Source: Mycobacteriales bacterium
GTDB taxonomy: Bacteria; Actinomycetota; Actinomycetes; Mycobacteriales; SCTD01
Assembly: GCA_030697205.1 (NCBI GenBank)
Contig: JAUYQP010000011.1
Span: 1-64,000, forward strand
Length of the DNA stretch: 64,000 nt
Reading direction: 5' to 3'
Shown here: piece by piece, positions 47,342 to 55,809 of the stretch
Position numbering within the stretch: the first letter of the stretch is position 1
Layout of the letters: each line of letters opens with the position of its first letter
Notes under the pieces: model-generated
What the model was told of the DNA's origin: nothing
The model's input: the letters and a program-made list of their open reading frames with translations, nothing else
Database searches by the model: none
Position numbers and translations under genes: made by a program

Positions 47342-47923
47342 GTGAGCAGGTGGCTGGAGGAGACCGGCGGGACCAGGGGCGAGGAGTACGCCGAGAGGTT
47401 CCGCGAGCTGGCCGCCTCAGGCGTGGACGTCCACGGTGAGGCGGCCTTCGTCGGCGCGCTCGTAGCCCCTGGCGCCCGCGTCCTCGACGCCGGCTGCGGC
47501 ACCGGTCGCGTCGCCGTCGAGCTCGCCCGTCGGGGCTACGACGTCGTGGGGGTCGACTCGGACGCCTCGATGCTCGAGGTGGCCCGCCGAGACGCCCCGG
47601 ACCTCGACTGGCGGCTCGCCGACCTCACCGAGCTGCCCGCGCAGGCGTCGTACGACCTGGTCGTGGCCGCCGGCAACGTCGTCGTCTTCCTGGCGCCGGG
47701 CACCGAGCAGGAGGTGGTGGGCCGGCTGGCCGGCGTGCTCAGGCCTGGTGGGCTGCTGGTCTGCGGCTGGCGCACCGACCTGCTGTCGCGGGCCTCGTGG
47801 GACGACCTCGCCGCGACCGCCGGGCTCGAGCCGGTCGCGCGCTGGTCGACCTGGGACTGCGCCCCCTGGCACGACGACGCCGACTGGTGCGTCGCGGTGG
47901 ACCGGACCACGACGCCCTCTTGA
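47342..47923 (+). CDS. Class I SAM-dependent methyltransferase
   Basis: A 193-residue methyltransferase. Motif I is VLDAGCGTGRVAVELARRG, followed by the acidic residue of VVGVDSD, then DLDWRLADLTEL, VVAAGNVVVFL and a LRPGGLLVCGW strand. The substrate is unknown. The GTG at 47342 is preferred because longer frames start inside the GlnR region. It is divergent from amtB. Its stop overlaps the predicted -35 of the downstream toxin-antitoxin promoter. Confidence 0.85.
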   Translation: MSRWLEETGGTRGEEYAERFRELAASGVDVHGEAAFVGALVAPGARVLDAGCGTGRVAVELARRGYDVVGVDSDASMLEVARRDAPDLDWRLADLTELPAQASYDLVVAAGNVVVFLAPGTEQEVVGRLAGVLRPGGLLVCGWRTDLLSRASWDDLAATAGLEPVARWSTWDCAPWHDDADWCVAVDRTTTPS

Positions 47924-47956
47924 CATGCATTGTGCATGCTTTCATGCTGAATGCAT
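47920..47956 (+). promoter_or_regulatory. Predicted promoter and operator of the FitA/VapC module
   Basis: TTGACA (47920-47925, perfect -35) and CATGCT (47943-47948) are 17 bp apart. The predicted start of transcription is about 47955, which is the fitA ATG. The spacer contains the palindrome ATGCA-TTG-TGCAT (47925-47937), and ATGCAT recurs at 47951, suitable for autoregulation by the ribbon-helix-helix antitoxin. Confidence 0.55.
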
Positions 47957-48185
47957 GACCACTCTGCAGATTCGGAACGTCCCCGAGGAGCTCCATCGCA
48001 GCCTCAAGGCTCGGGCGGCACTGCAAGGGCGCTCCCTGTCCGAGCTCGCGCTCGACGAGCTCCGGCGAGCCATGGAACGCCCGACCCGCGCCGAGCTGCT
48101 CGCGCGGGTCCGCTCACTGTCTGCGGTCGAGGGCGTGGACGCAGCTGCAGCAGTCCGCGCTGAGCGGGATCACGCCGGGCGGTGA
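47955..48185 (+). CDS. vapB: FitA/VapB-type antitoxin (ribbon-helix-helix)
   Basis: A 76-residue antitoxin. The N-terminus MTTLQIRNVPEELHRSLKAR followed by a helix pair (GRSLSELALDELRRAM) is the FitA-like ribbon-helix-helix pattern; the C-terminal half should wrap the toxin. No ribosome site precedes the ATG, and the predicted transcription start coincides with it, so it may be translated leaderless. It overlaps the toxin gene by 4 bp (GTGA). It should neutralise the PIN toxin and repress its own promoter. Confidence 0.9.
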   Translation: MTTLQIRNVPEELHRSLKARAALQGRSLSELALDELRRAMERPTRAELLARVRSLSAVEGVDAAAAVRAERDHAGR

Positions 48186-48574
48186 TCGTCCTTGACGCCT
48201 CCGCTGTCGTGGAGCTGCTGCTGCAGGGGCCACGGGCTCAGGCCGTCGAGCGGCGACTGATCGAGGGGGCCCCCTCGCTGCACGCCCCCCACCTGCTGAC
48301 GATCGAGGTCGCGCAGGTGGTCAGGAGGTACCACCTCGTCGGCGCCCTGTCGGAGGCTCGTGGGATCGAGGCGCTGCAGGCCCTCTCAGACCTCGACGTC
48401 AACCTCTACGCGCACGAGCCGCTCCTGGCCGGCATCTGGGCGCGCCGCGCGAACGTCACGGCCTACGACGCGGCGTACCTGGCCCTCGCTGAGGCCCTCG
48501 ATGCGCCGCTCGTCACCCTCGACGCGGCGCTGGCGTGGTCGGCCGGCACTGTGCGCGTCGACCTCGTGCACTGA
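48182..48574 (+). CDS. vapC: PIN-domain ribonuclease toxin (VapC/FitB-like)
   Basis: A 130-residue PIN nuclease. Acidic residues expected for Mg binding are Asp5 (VLDASAVVELL), Glu42 (TIEVAQVVRR), Asp96 (TAYDAAYLALA) and Asp114 (TLDAALAW), so the active site is complete. Toxins of this type cleave tRNAs or rRNA and arrest growth when the antitoxin is lost. GTG start at 48182, coupled to the antitoxin gene. It is convergent with ftsY, with only 4 bp between stops. Confidence 0.93.
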   Translation: MIVLDASAVVELLLQGPRAQAVERRLIEGAPSLHAPHLLTIEVAQVVRRYHLVGALSEARGIEALQALSDLDVNLYAHEPLLAGIWARRANVTAYDAAYLALAEALDAPLVTLDAALAWSAGTVRVDLVH

Positions 48575-48578
48575 GCGG

Positions 48579-49769
48579 TCAGAGGGCGGCCTCGTCGCCG
48601 AGCAGGGCGTCGGCGAACGCCTCGGGCTCGAAGGGCGCGAGGTCGTCCGGGCCCTCGCCGAGGCCGATGAGCTTGACGGGGATGCCGAGCTCGCGCTGGA
48701 CCGCGATGACGATGCCGCCCTTGGCCGTCCCGTCGAGCTTGGTCAGCACGATGCCGGTGACGTCGACGGCCTCGGTGAAGACCCGGGCCTGCACGACGCC
48801 GTTCTGACCGGTGGTGGCGTCGAGCACGAGCAGCGTCTCGTCGACCGGCCCGTGCTTCTCCACGACCCGCTTCACCTTGCCCAGCTCGTCCATCAGGCCG
48901 GTCTTGGTGTGCAGCCGGCCGGCAGTGTCGATGAGGACGGTGTCTACGCGCTGCTCGATGCCCTTGGCGACCGCGTCGAAGGCGACGCTCGCGGGGTCGC
49001 CCTGCTCGGGGCCGCGCACGGTGGTGGCGCCGACCCGGCCGCCCCAGGTCTCGAGCTGGTCGGCGGCGGCGGCGCGGAAGGTGTCGGCCGCGCCGAGCAC
49101 GACGCTGCGGCCGTCGGCGACGAGGACGCGCGCGAGCTTGCCGCAGGTGGTGGTCTTGCCGACGCCGTTGACGCCGACGACCAGCACGACCGCGGGCCGG
49201 CCGTCGGCGTGGGGCAGGGTCTTCAGCGACCGGTCGGTGTCGGCACCGATCGTCGTCACGAGCTCCTCGCGCAGCATCGCCCGCAGCTCCGACGTGGTCT
49301 TGGCGCCCTCGACCCGGACCCGGGTGCGCAGCCGGCCGACGAGCTCCTGGGTGGCGGCGACGCCCATGTCGGCGGTGAGCAGGGTGTCCTCCACCTCCTC
49401 CCAGGTGTCCTCGTCGAGGGTGTCGCGCGACAGCAGCGCGAACAGCCCGCGGCCGAGCGTGCCCTGGCTACGCGACAGCCGGCCGCGCAGGCGCGACAGC
49501 CGACCGGCGGTGGGCTCGGGGACGTCGAGTGCCGGGGCCGTCGGGGCCGCGTCGACGTGGATGTCCTCGGCGGGCAGCGTGACGGTGTCGACCGAGCGCT
49601 TCGGGGTGTCGCGCGGGACCTCGGCGTCGTCACCGGTGCCGGGGGCGTAGTCGACGCCGGGCTGCGGCGCGGGCGGGAGGGACTTCTTGCCGCCGGGCTT
49701 GACGAGCGCGACCACGGCCACGACCGAGACGACGAGGACGGCAACGACGATGAGGAGGAGCTCGATCAC
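48579..49769 (-). CDS. ftsY: Signal recognition particle receptor FtsY
   Basis: A 396-residue SRP receptor GTPase. It starts with a membrane segment (about 2-23, LLLIVVAVLVVSVVAVVALV), typical of actinobacterial FtsY, then a Pro/Asp-rich linker, then the NG domain: GVNGVGKTTTCGKLA, DTFRAAAADQL, DTAGRLHTKTGLM, TKLDGTAKGG. GTG start at 49769. It is transcribed away from the decarboxylase gene, which stands between it and smc. Confidence 0.96.
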   Translation of the reverse strand: MIELLLIVVAVLVVSVVAVVALVKPGGKKSLPPAPQPGVDYAPGTGDDAEVPRDTPKRSVDTVTLPAEDIHVDAAPTAPALDVPEPTAGRLSRLRGRLSRSQGTLGRGLFALLSRDTLDEDTWEEVEDTLLTADMGVAATQELVGRLRTRVRVEGAKTTSELRAMLREELVTTIGADTDRSLKTLPHADGRPAVVLVVGVNGVGKTTTCGKLARVLVADGRSVVLGAADTFRAAAADQLETWGGRVGATTVRGPEQGDPASVAFDAVAKGIEQRVDTVLIDTAGRLHTKTGLMDELGKVKRVVEKHGPVDETLLVLDATTGQNGVVQARVFTEAVDVTGIVLTKLDGTAKGGIVIAVQRELGIPVKLIGLGEGPDDLAPFEPEAFADALLGDEAAL

Positions 49770-49799
49770 GCCGACAGGTCTAGCAGAGCACCCGGGCGA

Positions 49800-51248
49800 T
49801 CAGGGGGTGGCGAGCTCCCGACCGAGGCGCACGACCTCGGCGAGCAGGCCCTCGACGTCGTCGTCGCGGGTGCGGGCGTTGAGGAAGACGGGGCGGATCG
49901 CGAAGCGCCCGTGCGGGCGCGCCGGTGAGGGCGCGTAGGGCGTCTCCCGGCGCAGCCGCTCGAGCAGCCGGGCGTTGAGCAGGTCGAGCCCCTCGGACGG
50001 GACACCGGCGACGTAGCGCAGGCAGACGACGGAGAGGTCCGGTTCGACGAGCAGCTCGAGCTCGTCGTGGTCGCGCACGAGCTGCGCGAGCCGCCAGGCG
50101 CGGTCGTTGTCGGTGCGGACCACCTCCGTGACGCCGGCCCGTCCGAGCTCGAGCAGGGCGGCCCAGACCATGACGCCACGGGCGGGCGCAGACAGCTCCA
50201 GACCGCGCTCGTCCCAGCGGGTCGCGAGGTCGCCGTAGAAGGAGCGGTCGTCATGGGCTGCGTCCTGCAGGTAGGGGCTCGGCTCGCCGGTGAACGCGCG
50301 CTCGAGGAGCGCGGGGTCGCGGACCAGCAGCAGCCCGGCGCCGATCGGGGTGCCCAGCCACTTGTGGGCGTCGACGAGCACCGACCCGGCGGCTTCCCAC
50401 CCTGCGAAGAGCGGGGCTACCCGCTCGTCGAGCACCGCCCACGCGCCGTAGGCACCGTCGACGTGCAGCCAGACGTCGTGCTGCGCGCACAGGTCGGCGA
50501 TCTCACGGACGGGGTCGATCGAGCCGGTCGCCGTCGTGCCCGTGGTGGCGACCACGGCGACGGGCACCCGACCGGCGGCGAGGTCGGCGCCGAGCAGCTC
50601 GGCGAGGTGGTCGACGCGCATCCGGACCCGGTCGTCGACGTCGACCAGCCGCACCGCGTGGCGACCCAGGCCCAGGACCGCAGCCGCCTTGAGGACGCAG
50701 TGGTGCGCTTCGGCGCTGGCGTAGACGACCGGCTCGGCCCCCGTCGGCAGGCCCGCGGCGGCGACGTCGACGCCGCGGGCCTCGAAGGCCCTCTGCCGGG
50801 CGGCGCCGAGCGCGACGAGAGTCGCGGCCGAGCCGTCCGAGCTGATGACCCCGTCGCCGTGGTCCGGCAGCCCCAGCAGGTCGGCCGTCCACCGGAGCGC
50901 CTGGCGCTCGAGCAGGCTGCCGCAGCTGTCCATGTAGCGCTGGTTGGCGACGACGGACTGCACAAGTGCCGCCACGGTCGGGACCGTCGTGCCCGGTGCG
51001 GTGATGAAGCCGAGGAAGCCGTGGTCGGACATCGGGCTGCCGTGAGGCACGACGACGTCCGCGAGCAACCGGACGACGTCGTCCGCAGGCAGGCCCTGCA
51101 CGGGGAGCGTCCCTGCCAGCGCAGCACGCCACGACCCCGGCGGGTCGTCGCGGTGCTCGAGGGGCGCGTGGTCGCCCCTGAGGAAGGCGTCGAGGGCGGG
51201 CAGCACCGCGGCTGTCAGCTCGGTGAGGCGACCTGTCTCCCGCTCCAC
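49800..51248 (-). CDS. PLP-dependent group II amino-acid decarboxylase
   Basis: A 482-residue fold-type I PLP enzyme of the group II decarboxylase family (aromatic amino acid, tyrosine or glutamate decarboxylases). The cofactor Lys lies in LVDAHKWLGTPIGAG, preceded by the family's HVDGAYGAWAV block, and a substrate-side block reads SSDGSAATLVALGAARQ. Substrate cannot be told. I chose the GTG at 51248 because GAGGA lies six bases upstream; a GTG at 51254 is directly against that site. It lies between ftsY and smc, which are closely linked in relatives, so it may be an accessory insertion. Confidence 0.87.
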   Translation of the reverse strand: MERETGRLTELTAAVLPALDAFLRGDHAPLEHRDDPPGSWRAALAGTLPVQGLPADDVVRLLADVVVPHGSPMSDHGFLGFITAPGTTVPTVAALVQSVVANQRYMDSCGSLLERQALRWTADLLGLPDHGDGVISSDGSAATLVALGAARQRAFEARGVDVAAAGLPTGAEPVVYASAEAHHCVLKAAAVLGLGRHAVRLVDVDDRVRMRVDHLAELLGADLAAGRVPVAVVATTGTTATGSIDPVREIADLCAQHDVWLHVDGAYGAWAVLDERVAPLFAGWEAAGSVLVDAHKWLGTPIGAGLLLVRDPALLERAFTGEPSPYLQDAAHDDRSFYGDLATRWDERGLELSAPARGVMVWAALLELGRAGVTEVVRTDNDRAWRLAQLVRDHDELELLVEPDLSVVCLRYVAGVPSEGLDLLNARLLERLRRETPYAPSPARPHGRFAIRPVFLNARTRDDDVEGLLAEVVRLGRELATP

Positions 51249-51262
51249 GACCACTCCTCGCG

Positions 51263-54200
51263 TCAGGCCGGTTCGCGCTCGCGGAGCCGCTGGGACACGA
51301 CCGTCGAGACGCCGTCGCCGCGCATCGTCACGCCGTAGAGCGCGTCGGCGATCTCCATCGTGCGCTTCTGGTGGGTGATGACGATGAGCTGGGAGGACTC
51401 GCGCAGGCCCTCGAGCGCCTCGAGCAGGCGACCGAGGTTGCGGTCGTCGAGGGCGGCCTCGACCTCGTCCATGACGTAGAACGGCGAGGGGCGGGCGCGG
51501 AAGATCGCGACCAGGAGCGCGATCGCGGTCAGGGACCGCTCGCCGCCCGACAGCAGCGACAGCCGCGACACCTTCTTGCCCGCGGGACGGGCCATCACCT
51601 CGATGCCGGTGGTGAGCAGGTCGCCCGGGTCGGTGAGGACGAGCTTGCCCTCGCCACCGGGGAACAGCGTCGCGAAGACGTGGACGAACTCGCGGGCGGT
51701 GTCCTCGTAGGCGCTCTGGAAGACGTCGTGGATGCGCTCGTCGACGTCCTTGACGACCGTGAGCAGGTCGCGGCGGGTGGCCTTGAGGTCCTCGAGCTGG
51801 GTGGAGAGGAAGGCGGCCCGCTCCTCGAGCGCGGCGTACTCCTCCAGCGCGAGCGGGTTGACCTTGCCGAGCAGCGCGAGGGCCCGCTCGGCGGAGCCGG
51901 CGCGCTTCTCCTGCTCGGTGCGGTCGTAGGGCACCGGCTCCCCCGGGCTGCCGTCCTCGAGGAAGGTGAGGACGGCGACCTCGGGGCCGTAGTCGGCCTG
52001 GAGCTGCTCGAGCGGGACGGCCCACTCCTCGACCGCGCGGGACTCGAGGGTCTCGATGCGCATGCGCTGCTCGGCGCGGGCGACCTCGTCGCGGTGGACG
52101 ACGTCGGTGAGCCGGTCGAGCTCGGCGGACAGCTCGCGGCTGCGGGCCCGCAGGGCGAGCTGCTCGCCCTCGGTGACGGTGCGCGCGGCCTGGGCCTGCT
52201 CGCGCTCGACGGCTGCAGCGGCGAGCGAGGCGCCGATCCGGCCCAGCGCCTCTTGCGCCCCGCGCGCGACGTCCGCGGCGATCACGGCACCACGGGCACG
52301 CTGCTCGCGCAGCTCGACGAGCCGCTCGCGGGCGGCCCGTTCCTGACGGGCGGCCCGCTCGAGCGACTCGGCCCGGCCGGCCAGCGCCTTGGCGCGCTCC
52401 TCGCCGGTGCGGACCGCGAGGCGCGCCTCGGTCTCGGCGGTGCGGGCAGCGGAGGCCTCGCCGGCGAGCCGGTCGCGCAGATCCGTGGAGGGCTCCTCCT
52501 CCGTGGGGGCCTGCTCTGCCAAGGCGAGCCGCTCCTCGAGCTCGGCGAGGCCGGAGAGGTCCTTGTCGCGAGCCTCCTCGGCGCGCACCCGGGCCTGCTG
52601 CAGGCGACCGGCCTCGGCCTCGGCGGAGCGGGCGGCGGACGCGAGCAGGCCGAGCTGCTCGGACAGCGCGGCCATCCGGGCGTCGGACTCGTGCAGGGCG
52701 ACCAGCGCGTTCTCGACCTCGGCGGTCGCGGCGGCCAGCTCGCCGGTTGCGGTGGCGAGCTCGAAGCCGAGGCGCTCGAGGCGGTGCTGGGCCTCGTCGT
52801 GGGCTGCGGTGGCCTCGTCGACGGCCGCCTGCACCTCGAGCAGCGAGGGCGCGGAGGCCGAGCCACCCACGGCCCAGTGAGCGCCGAGCAGGTCGCCCTC
52901 GGCGGTGACGGCCCGCACCGAGGGGTGCTGCTCGACGAGGTGGCGGGCCTCGTCGAGGGACGCGACGACGGCGACCTGGTGCAGCGCGCGGACCACCGCG
53001 GGGCGCAGCGATGAGGGGACGTCGACGAGGTCGACCGCCCACTGGGCGCCGGTGGGCAGGGCGGGCCAGGCTGGCTCGTCGACGAGCGGCCCGCCTCCGA
53101 CGAGCAGGCCGGCCCGGCCGGAGTCGTCGTCCTTGAGCCGCTGCAGGGCGCGGGCGGCGTCGGCCGGGGAGGCGACGGCGACCGCGTCGGCGACAGCCCC
53201 CAGGGCCGCGGCGACGGCAGCCTCGTGACCTGCCTGCACGCTGACGATGGAGGCGACCGATCCGAGGACGCCGTCGGTGCCGAGCAGCGCGGCGCTGCCG
53301 TCCTTGCGGGCCAGTGACAGCGACAGCGCGTCGCGCCGCGCGGCCCAGGTGCTGCGGTCGCGCTCGACCTCGCGCTCCTGCACCTGCAGGGCGGCGAGCT
53401 TGTCGGCGGCGGTGGACCGGACGACCTCGGCGGCCTCGTGGCGCGCGTCGAGGTCGGTCTCGCCCTCGTCGAGCCCACCGGCCTCGCCCTGCAGGGTCTG
53501 GAGGTCGGACTGCGCGCGCAGCACGCGGGCCTCGGCGTCAGCGAGCGACGCGGCGATGCGGCCGAGCTCGGCCTCGGCGGCCGCGGCGCGGGACCGCAGC
53601 GCGCCGACCTGCCCGGTGAGCCGGGCCAGCCCCTCGCGGCGGTCGGCGACCGCGCGCCGGGCGGCGACCAGGGCCTTCTCCTCGGTCGCGAGGGCGGCCT
53701 CGGCGTCGGTGCGGCGGGTCACGGCGTCGGTGAGCCGCACCCCGTCGGCGGCGATCTGCTCCGCCAGATCGCGCTCCTGCCCGCGCACCGATGCGGCCTC
53801 GGCGTCGAGCTGCTCAGGGTCGCGGCCCTGCCGGGCCTCCTCGGGCAGCTCGGAGGTGAGGTGGCGGTGCCGCTCGGAGGCGAGCTGGGCGGTGCCGCGC
53901 AGCCGCTCCTCGAGCGCGGACAGGCGGTACCACGTCTCCTGCGCCCGGGTGAGCCGCGGCGCCTGCTCGGCCACGGCCTCGTCCAGGACCGTCTCGCGCT
54001 CCTGGAGCCCGGCGAGGTCGCGCTCGACCTCGGCCCGGCGCTGGCGCAGCGCGGTCTCGTCGCGGACCTCTGCGTCGAGGGTCGCGCGCAGCTGCAGCAG
54101 GTCGTCGGCGAGCAGCCGGAGCTTGGCGTCGCGCAGGTCGGCCTGCACCTGAGCGGCCCGACGGGCGACCTCCGCCTGCCGGCCGAGCGGCTTGAGCTGA

Positions 54201-54799
54201 CGCGTCAGCTCGGAGGTGAGGTCCTGCAGGCGGGTGAGGTTGGCCTGCATCGCGTCGAGCTTGCGCAGGGCCTTCTCCTTGCGCTTCTTGTGCTTGAGGA
54301 CACCCGCGGCCTCCTCGATGAAGGCGCGCCGGTCCTCGGGCCGCGCGGACAGCACCGCGTCGAGCTGGCCCTGCCCGACGACGACGTGCAGCTCGCGGCC
54401 GATGCCGCTGTCGCTCATCAGCTCCTGGATGTCGACCAGCCGGCACTTGGTGCCGTTGATGGCGTACTCCGACGCGCCGTCACGGAACATCAGCCGGGTC
54501 ACGCTGACCTCGGCGTAGTCGATCGGCAGCGCGCCGTCGGTGTTGTCGATGGTCAGCGTCACCTCGGCCCGCCCGAGCGGCGGCCGGCCGGGCGTGCCGG
54601 CGAAGATGACGTCCTCCATCTTGCCGCCGCGCAGCGCCTTGGCGCCCTGCTCGCCGAGCACCCAGGCGATCGCGTCGACGACGTTGGACTTGCCGGACCC
54701 GTTGGGCCCCACGACGCAGGTGATGCCCGGCTCGAAGCGCAGGGTCGTCGGTGACGCGAAGGACTTGAAGCCCTTCAGCGTGAGGCTCTTGAGGTGCAC
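51263..54799 (-). CDS. smc: Chromosome partition protein SMC
   Basis: An 1178-residue SMC ATPase. Walker A GPNGSGKS is at 31-38, long coiled coils flank a hinge (about 500-640, with GTDGVLGSVASIVSVQAG), and the C-terminal head has the signature LSGGERSLTAIALL and Walker B FYVMDEVEAALDD. With ScpA/ScpB it forms the complex that organises and separates chromosomes. GTG start at 54799. Arg-, Ala- and Glu-rich coiled coils give the repetitive appearance of the region. Confidence 0.97.
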   Translation of the reverse strand: MHLKSLTLKGFKSFASPTTLRFEPGITCVVGPNGSGKSNVVDAIAWVLGEQGAKALRGGKMEDVIFAGTPGRPPLGRAEVTLTIDNTDGALPIDYAEVSVTRLMFRDGASEYAINGTKCRLVDIQELMSDSGIGRELHVVVGQGQLDAVLSARPEDRRAFIEEAAGVLKHKKRKEKALRKLDAMQANLTRLQDLTSELTRQLKPLGRQAEVARRAAQVQADLRDAKLRLLADDLLQLRATLDAEVRDETALRQRRAEVERDLAGLQERETVLDEAVAEQAPRLTRAQETWYRLSALEERLRGTAQLASERHRHLTSELPEEARQGRDPEQLDAEAASVRGQERDLAEQIAADGVRLTDAVTRRTDAEAALATEEKALVAARRAVADRREGLARLTGQVGALRSRAAAAEAELGRIAASLADAEARVLRAQSDLQTLQGEAGGLDEGETDLDARHEAAEVVRSTAADKLAALQVQEREVERDRSTWAARRDALSLSLARKDGSAALLGTDGVLGSVASIVSVQAGHEAAVAAALGAVADAVAVASPADAARALQRLKDDDSGRAGLLVGGGPLVDEPAWPALPTGAQWAVDLVDVPSSLRPAVVRALHQVAVVASLDEARHLVEQHPSVRAVTAEGDLLGAHWAVGGSASAPSLLEVQAAVDEATAAHDEAQHRLERLGFELATATGELAAATAEVENALVALHESDARMAALSEQLGLLASAARSAEAEAGRLQQARVRAEEARDKDLSGLAELEERLALAEQAPTEEEPSTDLRDRLAGEASAARTAETEARLAVRTGEERAKALAGRAESLERAARQERAARERLVELREQRARGAVIAADVARGAQEALGRIGASLAAAAVEREQAQAARTVTEGEQLALRARSRELSAELDRLTDVVHRDEVARAEQRMRIETLESRAVEEWAVPLEQLQADYGPEVAVLTFLEDGSPGEPVPYDRTEQEKRAGSAERALALLGKVNPLALEEYAALEERAAFLSTQLEDLKATRRDLLTVVKDVDERIHDVFQSAYEDTAREFVHVFATLFPGGEGKLVLTDPGDLLTTGIEVMARPAGKKVSRLSLLSGGERSLTAIALLVAIFRARPSPFYVMDEVEAALDDRNLGRLLEALEGLRESSQLIVITHQKRTMEIADALYGVTMRGDGVSTVVSQRLREREPA

Positions 54800-54941
54800 C
54801 TGGCTGCCTGTCCGTCGGCCGTGGGGAAGGCCGGGGAGAGCCTACCGGGAGGCCTCGCCGGGCGCGGGGAGGACGGGCCGACCCCCAACAGCACAAAGGA
54901 CGCCCCGGCACGGGACGCCCTCTGCGGGTGGAGCGGGTGGC

Positions 54942-55139
54942 TCAGGTGAGGACGGGCTCCTCGGTGAGCACGCGGATGTCGTCGTCGACCGTCACGGTCG
55001 CGACGAGCGCGTCGTTGGCGGCCCTGACACGGCTGAGCTCGGCCTCCAGGTCGACGACGCGGGCGCGGAGCCGGTGGCACTCCGCCGCGAGTCGGCTGTC
55101 CGCAGACGTGCCGACGTGTCCGAACAGGGCCTTGGCCAT
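54942..55139 (-). CDS. Conserved small coiled-coil protein
   Basis: A 65-residue protein with start MAKALFGHVG and a heptad-rich helix (RLAAECHRLRARVVDLEAELSRVRAAND), ending in an acidic tail. Similar short proteins (MAKALLGYVG...) lie between smc and acyP in many actinobacteria, which supports it as real. The ATG at 55139 has GGAACC upstream. Function is unknown; a structural or DNA-associated role is conceivable but not shown. Confidence 0.78.
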   Translation of the reverse strand: MAKALFGHVGTSADSRLAAECHRLRARVVDLEAELSRVRAANDALVATVTVDDDIRVLTEEPVLT

Positions 55140-55253
55140 GGCTGTGGTTCCTCCGCGTCGACGGTGACGGTGGTCGTGATCGGTGTCCCGAGCACCCCGC
55201 ACGGCGTCCGGCGTCGTCCATGTCTACCGGGTGTGCACAGGGGTGGTGAGTCG

Positions 55254-55282
55254 AGGATGACACCCGTCGGCGCGCGGGTCAA
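55254..55282 (-). promoter_or_regulatory. Promoter candidate upstream of the small coiled-coil gene
   Basis: On the minus strand TTGACC (55282-55277) and CATCCT (55259-55254) are 17 bp apart. A start of transcription near 55247 would give a leader of about 105 nt to the small coiled-coil gene. Confidence 0.35.
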
Positions 55283-55320
55283 GGACCTGATCACGGTCCG
55301 GTCACGAACCGGGCAGACCG

Positions 55321-55593
55321 TCAGCGCTCGACGAAGCCGGTCTCCCCGCGCGGGTCTCCCCAGCGCTCCCCGACGAAGTCGACGCGACCCGGGGTCCCCC
55401 CGGTGCGCAGCGCCGCCAGCAGTGCCTCGCACGCCACGCGCGGCCCCTCCGCGACGACCTCGACCCGGCCGTCCTCGAGGTTGGTCGCCGCCCCGGACAG
55501 GCCCAGCTCGAGCGCCCGCGCCCGCGTCCACCACCGGAAGCCGACGCCCTGGACGCGCCCCTTCACGGTCGCCGTGAGGCGGACGGGCTGCAT
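55321..55593 (-). CDS. acyP: Acylphosphatase
   Basis: A 90-residue acylphosphatase that hydrolyses the carboxyl-phosphate bond of acylphosphates. The phosphate-binding loop [13 protein letters not shown] contains Arg20, and Asn38 lies in [11 protein letters not shown]; both catalytic residues are present. ATG at 55593. The gene is divergent from a small plus-strand gene only 18 bp away. acyP near smc and mutM is common in actinobacteria. Confidence 0.93.
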   Translation of the reverse strand: MQPVRLTATVKGRVQGVGFRWWTRARALELGLSGAATNLEDGRVEVVAEGPRVACEALLAALRTGGTPGRVDFVGERWGDPRGETGFVER

Positions 55594-55611
55594 CCCTGGG
55601 AGGCTAGCGAC

Positions 55612-55809
55612 GTGCTCGACTCCCCCCTCACCTCCGCGCCCTGCCGCTCCGCCTGCGACTGGCAGGCCGTGCGCCCACCGGTTCCGCTGTGGGCCTGTGT
55701 GGGGTGCGGGTCGCAGTGGCAGCCCGGCGAGGCCTGGGCGCCGCGTCAGCTCGACGGGTCGTGGCCGCCCGGGGTCCGCGAGGCCCGTGACACCGCTCAG
55801 CGCGGGTAG
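55612..55809 (+). CDS. Small Cys-containing protein (zinc-ribbon-like)
   Basis: A 65-residue protein with CRSAC, then [11 protein letters not shown], a single knuckle-like CxxC, and W/P-rich segments ([19 protein letters not shown]). It has GGGAGG nine bases before the GTG at 55612, which supports real translation. The 3' end overlaps the convergent mutM gene by 13 bp. Short proteins with WxCxGCGxxW are known in actinobacteria, but no function is assigned. It may bind one zinc as a dimer. Confidence 0.68.
   Translation: MLDSPLTSAPCRSACDWQAVRPPVPLWACVGCGSQWQPGEAWAPRQLDGSWPPGVREARDTAQRG

Noticed and set aside
49800-53042. A 1080-residue minus-strand reading frame extending the decarboxylase into smc.
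   Set aside because: The upstream part is Arg/Gly/Pro-rich shadow sequence of smc, and a proper ribosome site supports the start at 51248.
54800-54941. Apparent terminator with repeated GGACGCC near the smc start.
   Set aside because: The repeats are direct, not inverted, and only a 4-bp stem can form.
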